From: Coprococcus_A sp051877705
Lineage (GTDB): Bacteria; Bacillota; Clostridia; Lachnospirales; Lachnospiraceae
Direction of reading: 5' to 3'
Length of the DNA stretch: 13,871 nt
Assembly (NCBI GenBank): GCA_051877705.1
Contig: JBJEJD010000112.1
Span: 1-13,871, forward strand
Shown here: positions 1 through 7,197 of the stretch, one piece after another
Numbering within the stretch: position 1 is the stretch's first letter
Layout: each line of letters begins with the position of its first letter
Program-made: the position numbers and the translations under genes
Notes under the pieces: model-generated
Told to the model about the DNA's origin: nothing
Seen by the model: the letters and a program-made list of their open reading frames with translations, nothing else
Database searches by the model: none

Positions 1-88
1 CCAGAAACACGAATACTTCCATGCTAACAGCGGGTTTTGTCCGCACACCCTCATCTTCAGGTTTTGTTTTCGTTTGATTTTTTTCCAT
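1..88 (-). CDS. Start of an unidentified protein gene, cut by the window edge
   Basis: Only the first 29 codons are visible, beginning with ATG at 86-88 on the minus strand. An AGGGGG-type ribosome binding site lies about eight bases upstream, and a perfect consensus promoter lies upstream of that (161-189), so the start is well supported. The visible N-terminus is hydrophilic and rich in Lys, Thr and Glu (MEKNQTKTKPEDEG...), then turns hydrophobic (MEVFVFL) just at the edge. That pattern suits a cytoplasmic tail leading into a first membrane helix, for example of a transporter, but this is inference from seven residues. It lies downstream of the XRE-cupin regulator in the same direction and is separated from it by a terminator, so it is a plausible regulatory target. 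The family cannot be named. Confidence 0.7.
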   Translation of the reverse strand, partial: MEKNQTKTKPEDEGVRTKPAVSMEVFVFL

Positions 89-160
89 AATAATATCCCC
101 CTGATTTCATATACATGAATTTATCTAATATATTTTCATATATATAAATTTACTATCAAA

Positions 161-189
161 ATTATAAAATTATTTACAAAAATTGTCAA
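161..189 (-). promoter_or_regulatory. Perfect consensus sigma-A promoter for the left-edge gene
   Basis: On the minus strand the -35 box TTGACA (184-189) and the -10 box TATAAT (161-166) both match the vegetative consensus at all six positions, with an exact 17-base spacer. The expected transcription start is near 154, giving a leader of about 65 bases before the ATG at 88. The leader holds a palindrome, TTCAT-ATAC-ATGAA at 106-119, which could be an operator. So strong a promoter usually implies repression, and the cupin regulator encoded just upstream is an obvious candidate (inference). Confidence 0.85.
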
Positions 190-225
190 TATTTGTGTAT
201 TTTTCCCAGTCATATTTTTATATAT

Positions 226-262
226 AAAAAAACAGGAGTCAATCTCTTTAAATTGAATCCTG
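226..262 (-). terminator. Intrinsic terminator after the XRE-cupin gene
   Basis: Arms at 233-243 and 252-262 form an 11-bp stem with one mismatch and an 8-base loop. On the minus strand it is followed by seven T residues (226-232). It sits about 45 bases after the stop codon of the regulator. The other flank (263-270) is also T-rich, so weak activity on the plus strand is possible. Confidence 0.75.
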
Positions 263-306
263 CTTTTCTTTGTCTCAATTGATAATATAATTTTAATGCG
301 ATATTA

Positions 307-873
307 TTACTCTTTTTCTTCCCCATTATACGGCCAGAATCTGGACCAATAGGAAACTACCGGTTCTGTTTCACTGGAATTATAACAACTATGGGTTGTA
401 TGCGCTTTGATCAGGATAGCATCTCCCTCTCTTAGATTATAGGAAATACCTTCCATCTCCACCCGCATTTCTCCGGATAGAATAACACCGACTTCATTAC
501 ACGCATGACTCCATGTCGTTCCTTCAAAACTGCTTCCCGGTTCAATGGTCATAAAAAGATAAGAACCAAATTCCTGACCGAATTCCAGCGTCTCAATTCG
601 TGTATTCTTCACTTCATCTACGGTCAGTTCCCTTTCTTCTCGTCGGATAACAACTCTTTCCTTTTCATTTCTCTCCAGAAGATCAGCTAGCGAAGTTTGC
701 AGTACTTCACAGATTTTCTGTAGATTAATCAGTGTTGGACTGGTGACATTCCTTTCCACGTTACTCAAATATCCCACTGAAAGGTTGGAAGCATCTGCCA
801 GCTGCTGTAGAGTCAGACCGCGGGCCTTCCTGAGACTTCTTATATTCGTTCCTATCTGATGTATGTTTCCCAT
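307..873 (-). CDS. XRE-family regulator with C-terminal cupin sensor domain
   Basis: Predicted cytoplasmic transcription factor of 188 residues, the normal size for the HTH-cupin (PuuR-like) group. Residues 8-63 form a helix-turn-helix of the XRE/Cro type, including LTLQQLADASNLSVGYLSNVE. Residues about 105-175 form a small beta-barrel cupin with the pattern EVGVILSGEMRVE and GDAILIKAHTTHS; H123, H158 and H161 are possible metal or ligand contacts. Members commonly control uptake or catabolism of polyamines, amino acids or similar small molecules encoded nearby, and the cupin is thought to bind the effector. The start ATG has CAGGAG eight bases upstream. It follows rlmD by 87 bases with a probable promoter of its own (913-923) and is closed by a terminator at 226-262. 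The likely target is the gene at the left edge. The ligand cannot be read from sequence. Confidence 0.9.
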   Translation of the reverse strand: MGNIHQIGTNIRSLRKARGLTLQQLADASNLSVGYLSNVERNVTSPTLINLQKICEVLQTSLADLLERNEKERVVIRREERELTVDEVKNTRIETLEFGQEFGSYLFMTIEPGSSFEGTTWSHACNEVGVILSGEMRVEMEGISYNLREGDAILIKAHTTHSCYNSSETEPVVSYWSRFWPYNGEEKE

Positions 874-912
874 CCACTAAACTCCTGTCTGATGTTCTTT
901 AAGATTTGTTCC

Positions 913-923
913 AGTATATCACG
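913..923 (-). promoter_or_regulatory. Probable extended -10 promoter for the XRE-cupin gene
   Basis: The minus strand reads CGTGATATACT: a TATACT -10 box (913-918) preceded by TG and one base, the extended -10 pattern that compensates for a poor -35 box. No good -35 hexamer is seen at 16-18 bases. The same 11-mer occurs upstream of the small membrane protein at 2821-2831. Confidence 0.45.
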
Positions 924-960
924 AATAGATAAGCAAAGATATATTCTTTTTCAAGGATTT

Positions 961-2355
961 CTACATATTCTTTCTTTGTAGCAACACCACCGTCTCAACA
1001 TGCACCGTTCCCGGGAACATATCCACGCACTTCACTTTTTTTACCCGGTATCCTCTTTCTATCAGTACCCCAAGGTCTCTTGCCAGACTGGTCGGCTTGC
1101 AGGATATATAGACCATATTCGGCACCTGATAATTGATAATCTTCTCCAGTGCCTTCGGATGGATGCCGTCCCTCGGCGGGTCCAGCACGATATAATCAGG
1201 CTTATCAGAGATCCCATCTATGACTTTCAGCACATCTCCTGCAATAAATTCACAGTTATCCAGCTGATTCAGACCCGCATTAACCTTTGCCGCCTCCACG
1301 GCCTCCTCCACGATCTCGACACCGACAACCTTCTTCGCCACAGAAGCCAATATCTGAGAGATGGTTCCGGTTCCGCTGTACAGATCGAAAACCGTCATAT
1401 CCTTTGTATCGCCAATGTAGGAACGGGCAATATCATAAAGCACTTCCGCGCCCAGGGTATTCGTCTGAAAGAATGAAAAAGTAGATACTTTAAACTTCAG
1501 CCCCAGTATGTATTCATAAAAATAATCCTGTCCATAGAGTATCCTGGTCTCATCACTCTGTACCACATCGGCCAGGGAATCGTTAATAATGTGCATAATA
1601 CCAACGATTTTTCCCTGCAGCGGCAGCTGCAGCAGCTGTTCGGTCAGTTCCGACAGATCACATTCCTCCTGACTGGTTGTTACAAGGTGGATCAGCATCT
1701 CTCCCGTTGTCTCAGAACGGCGCAGCAGCAGATGACGCAGATAACCGGTATGTTTCATTTTTTTATAATATGGCATTGGATGAATTGTAAAATAATCAAG
1801 TACAAGACGCAGTACTGCCGTGAAATCATCGTGGACAATTTTACAGTCATCCACCGTCAGAACATCATAGGTACTTCCCTTTTTATGAAGTCCAAGAGTC
1901 AGCGGACCATCCAGATGATCATCGCCAAAGGAAAACTCCATTTTGTTGCGATAGGCCCACTGCTTCGGACTTCCAATGATACCTTCAAATTCATAATCCG
2001 GTTTACCGGATTCATCCACCTGTCCTGCAGCAGTAATGGCTTTATCAAGCAAAGTTTTTACCTGACCTGCTTTCATATGAAGCTGCTCTTCATAGGCCAT
2101 AGTCTGATACATACAGCCGCCGCAATCCGGAAATTCTCCACACACCGGCGGAATAACCTCCATCGGGGATTTCTCCAGGATCTCCAACAGGCGGCCTTCA
2201 CATTTATCCTTACGTTTTTTATTAATGACAAAACGCACCTTCTGGCCCGGTATGCCATTTTTCACAGTCACGTTCTGCCCTTCCACAAGAACACGTCCTT
2301 TATTCGGAAAATCTATACGTTCAATGACACCTTCACACATCTGTCCTTTTTTCAT
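961..2355 (-). CDS. rlmD: 23S rRNA (uracil-C5)-methyltransferase, RlmD/RlmCD type
   Basis: S-adenosylmethionine-dependent enzyme that makes 5-methyluridine in 23S rRNA. The family includes E. coli RlmD (U1939) and the Bacillus dual-site enzyme RlmCD (U747 and U1939); sequence alone does not say which. It has 464 residues, the usual length. Residues about 1-60 are a TRAM RNA-binding domain. C72, C78, C81 and C171 match the four iron-sulfur cluster ligands. The methylase domain shows SFFQTNT (294-300), the SAM-binding DLYSGTGT (324-331), LDPPRDG (391-397), the catalytic Cys in ISCKPTSLARDL (C419) and the general base E454 in HVETVVLL. All key residues are present. The start ATG has AAGGA about eight bases upstream. 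A terminator at 2435-2473 separates it from the preceding gene, so it probably has a promoter of its own in 2356-2434, although none is clear. No hairpin is seen after its stop. Confidence 0.96.
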   Translation of the reverse strand: MKKGQMCEGVIERIDFPNKGRVLVEGQNVTVKNGIPGQKVRFVINKKRKDKCEGRLLEILEKSPMEVIPPVCGEFPDCGGCMYQTMAYEEQLHMKAGQVKTLLDKAITAAGQVDESGKPDYEFEGIIGSPKQWAYRNKMEFSFGDDHLDGPLTLGLHKKGSTYDVLTVDDCKIVHDDFTAVLRLVLDYFTIHPMPYYKKMKHTGYLRHLLLRRSETTGEMLIHLVTTSQEECDLSELTEQLLQLPLQGKIVGIMHIINDSLADVVQSDETRILYGQDYFYEYILGLKFKVSTFSFFQTNTLGAEVLYDIARSYIGDTKDMTVFDLYSGTGTISQILASVAKKVVGVEIVEEAVEAAKVNAGLNQLDNCEFIAGDVLKVIDGISDKPDYIVLDPPRDGIHPKALEKIINYQVPNMVYISCKPTSLARDLGVLIERGYRVKKVKCVDMFPGTVHVETVVLLQRKNM

Positions 2356-2434
2356 AATCTAATCCTTCAACTTTCTTTTTATTCAAAGCCCATTCAATAG
2401 CTCTCTGTTTATCACATTTATGCATACTGCAGCC

Positions 2435-2473
2435 GAAAAAAGCTGTTACAAATATGTCCATCTGTAACAGCTT
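2435..2473 (-). terminator. Intrinsic terminator after the acidic-tail membrane protein gene
   Basis: A perfect 11-bp inverted repeat, AAGCTGTTACA and TGTAACAGCTT (arms 2440-2450 and 2463-2473), encloses a 12-base loop. On the minus strand it runs into six T residues (2435-2440). It starts 11 bases after the stop of the 2484-2777 gene and probably ends the unit coming from pcrA. Confidence 0.85.
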
Positions 2474-2483
2474 CTTATTCTGT

Positions 2484-2777
2484 TTATTCTTCTGTATCGT
2501 CAGTGTCAGCCGGAGCTTCATCTTCCTCTACAAAGTCATCTTCTTCATCCTCGAAATCGTCATCAAAATCATCTTCGAAGTCATCTTCAAAATCATCCAT
2601 GTCATCTTCTCTGGACAGATACTTGTAAATGCCGTAAGCAATAGCTGCAATGGCTGCAATACCTGCAATGATTGCCAGCACAAGACATACGGTTTTCTTC
2701 TTCTCTTCCTCCAGTTCCTGGCGATGAATGAATTCGGAAATCTTTGCTAAGCTTAAAATCTCTTCCATCTTATTCAT
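2484..2777 (-). CDS. Small single-span membrane protein with highly acidic tail
   Basis: Protein of 97 residues; function unknown. Residues 1-28 are a charged N-terminal segment (MNKMEEILSLAKISEF, then EEEKKK), residues 29-54 are one strongly hydrophobic Ala/Ile-rich helix, and residues 56-97 are almost wholly Asp, Glu and Phe, with a repeated DDFE pattern. The lysine cluster just before the helix favours the N-terminus inside, which would put the acidic tail outside the membrane (positive-inside rule; inference). It lies 78 bases after pcrA in the same direction, with a possible extended -10 promoter between, and ends at a strong terminator. The first ATG is preceded by AAAGGA at a rather long spacing of about 12 bases; the in-frame ATG at codon 4 is further away still. 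Its reality is supported by the organised protein layout and the well-placed terminator. No family is recognised. Confidence 0.8.
   Translation of the reverse strand: MNKMEEILSLAKISEFIHRQELEEEKKKTVCLVLAIIAGIAAIAAIAYGIYKYLSREDDMDDFEDDFEDDFDDDFEDEEDDFVEEDEAPADTDDTEE
2532..2606 (-). repeat. Degenerate tandem repeat coding for Asp-Asp-Phe-Glu units
   Basis: Codons 58-82 of the acidic-tail protein contain near-repeats of a 12-base unit that reads Asp/Glu-Asp-Asp-Phe. The copies differ mostly at third positions (TTT or TTC, GAT or GAC), which indicates an old, selected repeat rather than a recent slippage expansion. Confidence 0.5.
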
Positions 2778-2820
2778 ATTGGCTGCACGTCCTTTCTCCC
2801 AAAACAGATTTGTTTATAGT

Positions 2821-2831
2821 AGTATATCACG
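2821..2831 (-). promoter_or_regulatory. Possible extended -10 promoter for the acidic-tail protein gene
   Basis: The minus strand reads CGTGATATACT, a TATACT box (2821-2826) with TG one base upstream. It is identical over 11 bases to the element before the XRE-cupin gene. No convincing -35 box is present. The transcription start would be near 2814, about 37 bases before the ATG. Confidence 0.4.
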
Positions 2832-2855
2832 CTTTATCTAAAAATACTAGGGATT

Positions 2856-5117
2856 TCAAACTTTTTTCAGTTTAGCAAATCCTGCAAACATTTTTTTTGG
2901 ACCAAATTTAGGAAATTCAACAGTGACCTCATAATCCTTGCCTCCATCCTTGATTTCCTTTACAATACCCGTACCAAATTTGACATGCTTGACTGTATCG
3001 CCAACTTCATAGTCCGGTGCTGTTTTCTTAATATCTGCCCCTTTTTTTGCAAAGACACTGACATCAAATTTTTTGTTGGTTCGTCCCACGCTGCCCGAAC
3101 CAGACTGACCGTTCGCAGCATAGGACTTACCCGTACTGACGCCATAATTCTCCCCCACCGGAGACTTTTTCGGAAACCTTGCTCCCGGCATACTGCCACT
3201 GATGAGTTCCTGAGGAATTTCCTTCACAAACCGTGATATCTTATTGTACTGAGTCGTGCCATGGATCATTCGGCACAGGGCATAGCTTAATGTCAGTTTC
3301 TTCATGGCACGGGTAATCCCCACATAGCAGAGACGACGTTCTTCCTCAATCTCCATAGGATCATCGTTAACAATGGTCATATAGCTCGGAAACAGACCAT
3401 CTTCCATACCACAGAGATACACATATGGAAATTCCAGGCCCTTCGCACTATGTAATGTCATGAGAATAACTTTATTGTCAGAATCATCCATACTGTCCAC
3501 ATCCGCCACAAGCGCAATCTGTTCCAACAGTTCACTGAGGGAAGGCTGATCTGTCTCCTCCTCATAAGCAACTATTTTATTTCGCAGTTCATCCAGATTT
3601 TCTATTCTGGTAGTGGCTTCATCCGTATGTTCTGCCTCAAGCTCTTTTAAATAGCCTGTTTCTTCCAAAACATCATCATATAAAGCAGATAAAGACATAT
3701 ATTCTGCCTTGGTACGGAACACCTGTATCAGATTAACGAATCCGTTGATCTTCAAGGCAGCACGTCCAAGCCCGGGTATGCCTTCAGCCTGTTTCAATGC
3801 CTCATACAGGCTGATCCCCCATTGATCTGCATATTCAGCAGCCTTCGATAGAGAAGTGGCACCAATACCTCTCTTTGGCACATTGATGACACGGCGCACA
3901 GCTACATCATCCTGCCCATTATCAATGATTTTCAAATAGGCCAGAATATCCTTAATTTCCTTGCGCTGATAGAAATTGACGCCGCCAACCACCCTATATG
4001 GTATATTGCGGGTCACAAATTTTTCCTCCAGTACACGGGATTGAGCATTGGTTCTGTATAAAACAGCAAAATCCTTATAATCCGCCGTTTTTTTCTCCAC
4101 CTTTACCGCAATATCATTGACAATTCCAAAGGCCTCTTCATATTCTGTCTGATATTGATTCAGTGCAATAGGTGTGCCAGTTTCATTTGCCGTCCATAAG
4201 GTCTTGTCCTTCCGCCCCACATTATTCCTGATCACGCCATTTGCCGCCTCAAGGATGGTCTTCGTCGAACGGTAATTCTGCTCCAGCTTGATGACCCTGG
4301 CCTCCGGAAATGTCTTTTCAAAGTCCAGAATATTGCGGATATTGGCGCCACGGAATTTATAAATGGACTGGTCATCATCACCAACCACGCAAAGATTATG
4401 ATATTTTGCCGCCAGCATGCTGACAAACTGGAACTGCACCGTATTGGTATCCTGATATTCATCCACCATAATGTATTTGAAACGCTCCTGATAATAATTC
4501 AGCACCTCTGCATCGGCTTTAAAAAGCTCCACTGTTTTAAACAGCAGATCATCAAAATCCAGCGCATTATTACTTTTGAGACGCTTCTGATATTCATCAT
4601 AGACCTGGGCGATCCGCTGTCTCGCATAATCTCCCCCCGCATTCAGCAAGTATTCCTTCGGTCCTATCATCTCATCTTTGGCAGCAGAAATAGCCGACAT
4701 CAACGTCCGCTCTTTGTAAATCTTTGTATCAATATTCAGTTTTTTACAGACTTCCTTGATAACTGTCTTCTGATCATCCGTATCATAGATGGTAAAGCTT
4801 CTGTCATATCCAAGACGGTCAATATAGCGCCGCAGGATTCGTACACAGGTGGAATGGAAAGTACTGACCCAGATGTCTTCTGCACCAAAATCAACGATCT
4901 GATCCACACGTTCTCGCATTTCCCCTGCTGCTTTATTAGTAAATGTAATGGCAAGAATATTCCACGGATTGACATTACAGTGATCGATCAGATAGGCGAT
5001 CCTATGTGTCAGAACCCTTGTCTTGCCCGACCCTGCACCAGCAAGAATAAGAAGCGGTCCTTCCGTATGGAAGACCGCTTCCTGCTGTACAGGGTTCAAT
5101 GATTCATATATACTCAT
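2856..5117 (-). CDS. pcrA: ATP-dependent DNA helicase PcrA (UvrD/Rep superfamily 1)
   Basis: Essential-type 3'-5' helicase used in repair, rolling-circle replication and clearing of RecA or RNA polymerase from DNA. It has 753 residues, the normal size for PcrA. All SF1A motifs are visible: Q-motif near SLNPVQQEAV (6-15), Walker A GAGSGKT (27-33), TFTNKAAGEMRER (58-70), DFDDLL (187-192), DEYQD (219-223), GDDDQSIYKFRGA (246-258), LEQNYRS (278-284), TLHSAKGLEF (554-563) and EEERRLCYVGITRA (591-604). Residues 640-700 are a low-complexity Gly/Ser/Lys linker. Residues 702-753 form the C-terminal Tudor-like module (YEVGDTVKHVKFGTG...), which in Bacillus and Geobacillus PcrA contacts RNA polymerase. 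GGAGGAG before the ATG supports the start. It follows the SPFH gene by 38 bases and is probably cotranscribed with it. No ligA follows, unlike in Bacillus. Confidence 0.98.
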   Translation of the reverse strand: MSIYESLNPVQQEAVFHTEGPLLILAGAGSGKTRVLTHRIAYLIDHCNVNPWNILAITFTNKAAGEMRERVDQIVDFGAEDIWVSTFHSTCVRILRRYIDRLGYDRSFTIYDTDDQKTVIKEVCKKLNIDTKIYKERTLMSAISAAKDEMIGPKEYLLNAGGDYARQRIAQVYDEYQKRLKSNNALDFDDLLFKTVELFKADAEVLNYYQERFKYIMVDEYQDTNTVQFQFVSMLAAKYHNLCVVGDDDQSIYKFRGANIRNILDFEKTFPEARVIKLEQNYRSTKTILEAANGVIRNNVGRKDKTLWTANETGTPIALNQYQTEYEEAFGIVNDIAVKVEKKTADYKDFAVLYRTNAQSRVLEEKFVTRNIPYRVVGGVNFYQRKEIKDILAYLKIIDNGQDDVAVRRVINVPKRGIGATSLSKAAEYADQWGISLYEALKQAEGIPGLGRAALKINGFVNLIQVFRTKAEYMSLSALYDDVLEETGYLKELEAEHTDEATTRIENLDELRNKIVAYEEETDQPSLSELLEQIALVADVDSMDDSDNKVILMTLHSAKGLEFPYVYLCGMEDGLFPSYMTIVNDDPMEIEEERRLCYVGITRAMKKLTLSYALCRMIHGTTQYNKISRFVKEIPQELISGSMPGARFPKKSPVGENYGVSTGKSYAANGQSGSGSVGRTNKKFDVSVFAKKGADIKKTAPDYEVGDTVKHVKFGTGIVKEIKDGGKDYEVTVEFPKFGPKKMFAGFAKLKKV

Positions 5118-5137
5118 TCAACTCTCCTCCAAAATTC

Positions 5138-5151
5138 CGGGATTATTCCCG
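5138..5151 (-). other. Short hairpin between the SPFH gene and pcrA
   Basis: CGGGA and TCCCG (5138-5142 and 5147-5151) form a five-pair stem with a four-base loop, just after the SPFH stop codon and about 20 bases before the pcrA start. There is only a weak AATTTT tail on the minus strand, so full termination is unlikely. It may attenuate transcription or protect an mRNA end, or mean nothing. Confidence 0.3.
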
Positions 5152-5155
5152 CATT

Positions 5156-6355
5156 CTATCCAAGATTTGTTCCGCATTCCGGACAGAACTTTGTACCCGG
5201 CGCTGCCGCATGACCGCACTTTGGACAAATCTTCTGTGACTGATCAGCCCCGCACTCAGGACAGAACTTCACGCTGGTATCTATATCCGCCCCACACTTC
5301 AGGCATTTTTTCTTCTGAATCAGCATGGAAGCACCACATTCAGAGCAGAACTTTGTTCCTTTCTTCACTGAAGCACCACATTTCGGACATGTTATCAAGC
5401 TATCACCTGTATTCTGCTGAACAGCGCCATTTACATTCGTATTGGCAGCCATCCCATTTCGGCTCATACCACCATTCATATTGGCCATATTGCCGGCCAT
5501 CATTCCGCCAAAGGCCATTCCGGCAGACATCTGCATACCCATTCCGGCCATACTGTTCATACCGCCATTCGGGTTCTTAGCCATTGCCACCATGGCATCC
5601 GCCTGAGCATCCACCTGACGTTTATAAGCATAGGCATCCATGCCGCCCAGCGCTCCAAGTGAAGCCCTCTCATCAATAGCTTTTTTCACGACTTCCGGCA
5701 ATGCCACCTGAACGGCCATCTTCTGCATCTGAATACCATAACGCCCGAAGAAATCGTCACTCTTTGCCTTCAGTATCTGTGCTGCTTCATAACAATAGCT
5801 CTGCATATCAAAGAAATCCATCTGTTTCTCTGTCACAATTTCCTTGAAGTACATGGCAATTTGAGGTGTCATAAAACTCTTCAGATCAGCAACCGTATAG
5901 CGGTTCTTCACACCCAGCAGATTCTCTGCAAAAAGCTTCGGATCCGTCACAGAAAGAGAATATTTACCATTGGCCCCCACATTGACCAGTCCGAACACAG
6001 CATCCTTCACTGTCACCTGCTCACTTGTTCCCCATGGGATATCAATGATCTCATTGGTATTGACAAATATAATATCCACAATAAACGTGTCATTAAAACC
6101 GTATTTCCACTGATTTAGTGTTGTTGTAATCGGCATATTATTTGTCGTCAGCTCATATCGCCCCGGCATAAATATATCTGTCAACTGTCCTTCATTCACA
6201 AGAATAGCCGCCTGTCCCGGCATGACCGTCAGCACTGACTGATACATGATCCTGCGCCCGTCTCTATCATAAACTGCCGCCAGCTCCGTTGGATCTGATG
6301 AGCGATAACTGATACTGGATAACAGCTGCCCTTTAATCAAATTCTTTAAACCCAT
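5156..6355 (-). CDS. SPFH (band-7-like) protein with three C-terminal zinc ribbons
   Basis: Protein of 399 residues from the ATG at 6353-6355. An in-frame TTG at 6371-6373 would add six residues (LFGGFG), but those codons contain the GGAGG ribosome binding site (6363-6367) placed seven bases from the ATG, so the ATG is the real start. Numbering is from this ATG. Residues about 20-240 resemble the SPFH domain of the YdjI/virion-core-protein-like group: DRDGRRIMYQSVLTVMPGQA, an IFMPGRYEL turn, then helical KAIDERASLGALG. Residues 263-302 are a Gly/Met/Asn-rich flexible linker. Three CxxC-CxxC zinc ribbons follow: C323/C326/C337/C340, C351/C354/C365/C368 and C377/C380/C391/C394. There is no signal peptide. 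Members are thought to form oligomers at the cytoplasmic face of the membrane; in Bacillus, YdjI works with the PspA stress system, but no pspA is seen here. It has its own promoter and is followed by pcrA. Confidence 0.9.
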   Translation of the reverse strand: MGLKNLIKGQLLSSISYRSSDPTELAAVYDRDGRRIMYQSVLTVMPGQAAILVNEGQLTDIFMPGRYELTTNNMPITTTLNQWKYGFNDTFIVDIIFVNTNEIIDIPWGTSEQVTVKDAVFGLVNVGANGKYSLSVTDPKLFAENLLGVKNRYTVADLKSFMTPQIAMYFKEIVTEKQMDFFDMQSYCYEAAQILKAKSDDFFGRYGIQMQKMAVQVALPEVVKKAIDERASLGALGGMDAYAYKRQVDAQADAMVAMAKNPNGGMNSMAGMGMQMSAGMAFGGMMAGNMANMNGGMSRNGMAANTNVNGAVQQNTGDSLITCPKCGASVKKGTKFCSECGASMLIQKKKCLKCGADIDTSVKFCPECGADQSQKICPKCGHAAAPGTKFCPECGTNLG

Positions 6356-6362
6356 ACCAAAA

Positions 6363-6367
6363 CCTCC
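6363..6367 (-). promoter_or_regulatory. Ribosome binding site that fixes the SPFH gene start
   Basis: GGAGG on the minus strand, seven bases upstream of the ATG at 6353-6355. It lies inside the six-codon extension that a TTG start would give, which argues against the longer reading. Confidence 0.85.
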
Positions 6368-6395
6368 AAACAAAAATCAATCATACTTTAATTCT

Positions 6396-6423
6396 ATCAT
6401 ATCACACATGTGTCCGCATGCAA
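6396..6423 (-). promoter_or_regulatory. Promoter of the SPFH gene with embedded palindrome
   Basis: The minus strand has TATGAT as -10 box (6396-6401), preceded by TGTG and one base (extended -10, TRTGn), and TTGCAT as a partial -35 box (6418-6423) at 16 bases. The spacer contains the 10-base palindrome ACACATGTGT (6404-6413), a position where a bound repressor would block the polymerase. The start would be near 6389, giving a leader of about 33 bases. Confidence 0.6.
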
Positions 6424-6510
6424 AACATCATTTGTTCTATCGCTTAAAATCATTTTTTCCCTCATCAGACGTTCCATTCATTGAGCCAAACTGTCCTTTC
6501 ATAACAGAGC

Positions 6511-7197
6511 TTACATCGGCAGAGCAACCGGTATCTGTGCATCGATTTGAAGGCTTCCCGGCGTGACTATACAGTCATAGGCCAATATCCGTACTCCCTT
6601 TTTTGCAGCATTGGCCAATGCCTGACCAAAGGCAGGCATCGTCGCATCATTTGGCCGGAACAGATGAATTCCTTTCATCTGTATAGCAAAAATAATACAG
6701 GCCTCGTACCCCCGGGATACGGCTTCACTCAATTCACGCACATGCTTCAGTCCCCGTTCCGTCGGAGCATCAGGGAAACGGGCCTCACCATCCACATTTA
6801 AGGTCACTCCCTTCACTTCCATGAGAAACTTCTTATCTCCCTGCTCCCCATAGATGTCAAATCTTGAATGACCATATGTATACTCCCGTCGCAGACCTGT
6901 CATTCCCGGAAGTATCCGTCCCTCCTGCAGCGCATCATAGACAATTCGGTTAGGCACCTGTGAATCAATATTGACAATCCGCCCATCCTTTTCAACACTA
7001 ATAAGGGAAAATGCTGTTTTCCGTTCCGGCTTAGCTGAAGGCTCCAGCCAAACTCTGGCATCCGGCACCAGCAGTTCCCGCAATCGCCCTGTATTTTTCA
7101 CATGGACCTGTGTTATCTGCCCGCAGATTTCCACTTCCGCCAGAAATCGATTCAGCCTTTTCCTGAAAACTGCTTCTTTTACTGATCCATATTCCAT
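6511..7197 (-). CDS. sfsA: SfsA family nuclease-fold protein
   Basis: Protein of 228 residues, close to E. coli SfsA (234). SfsA was first described as a stimulator of maltose (sugar fermentation) genes; the fold joins an N-terminal OB-like domain to a PD-(D/E)XK nuclease domain, and nucleic-acid binding or cleavage is the accepted guess. Visible family motifs are VHVKNTGRLRELL (31-43), NIDSQVPN (76-83), the active-site string SRFD (111-114, D114) and MEVKGVTL (126-133, E127 and K129), then ARFPDAPTERGLKHVREL (139-156). All expected catalytic residues are present. Its ATG overlaps the stop of the SurA-like gene as TAATG, so translation is probably coupled. No clear terminator follows; 155 bases separate it from the SPFH gene, which has its own promoter. 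Confidence 0.95.
   Translation of the reverse strand: MEYGSVKEAVFRKRLNRFLAEVEICGQITQVHVKNTGRLRELLVPDARVWLEPSAKPERKTAFSLISVEKDGRIVNIDSQVPNRIVYDALQEGRILPGMTGLRREYTYGHSRFDIYGEQGDKKFLMEVKGVTLNVDGEARFPDAPTERGLKHVRELSEAVSRGYEACIIFAIQMKGIHLFRPNDATMPAFGQALANAAKKGVRILAYDCIVTPGSLQIDAQIPVALPM

Noticed and set aside
2333..2521. A 62-codon minus-strand frame ending inside rlmD
   Set aside because: It reads through the terminator hairpin at 2435-2473, overlaps the end of the acidic-tail gene, and neither of its usable ATGs has a ribosome binding site. The later part (MHKCDKQRAIEWALN...) has protein-like composition, so conservation is worth a glance, but it is not called.
4398..5102. Long plus-strand frame opposite pcrA (and similar ones opposite rlmD and the GH30 gene)
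   Set aside because: These are antisense shadows: they lie wholly within well-supported genes, lack ribosome binding sites and give Cys/His/Ser-rich sequences without domain patterns.
6430..6510. Short frame after sfsA starting MKGQFGSMNG, open back into sfsA in another frame
   Set aside because: It has only 21 codons with no ribosome binding site, and SfsA already ends at its normal length, so a frameshifted extension is not needed.
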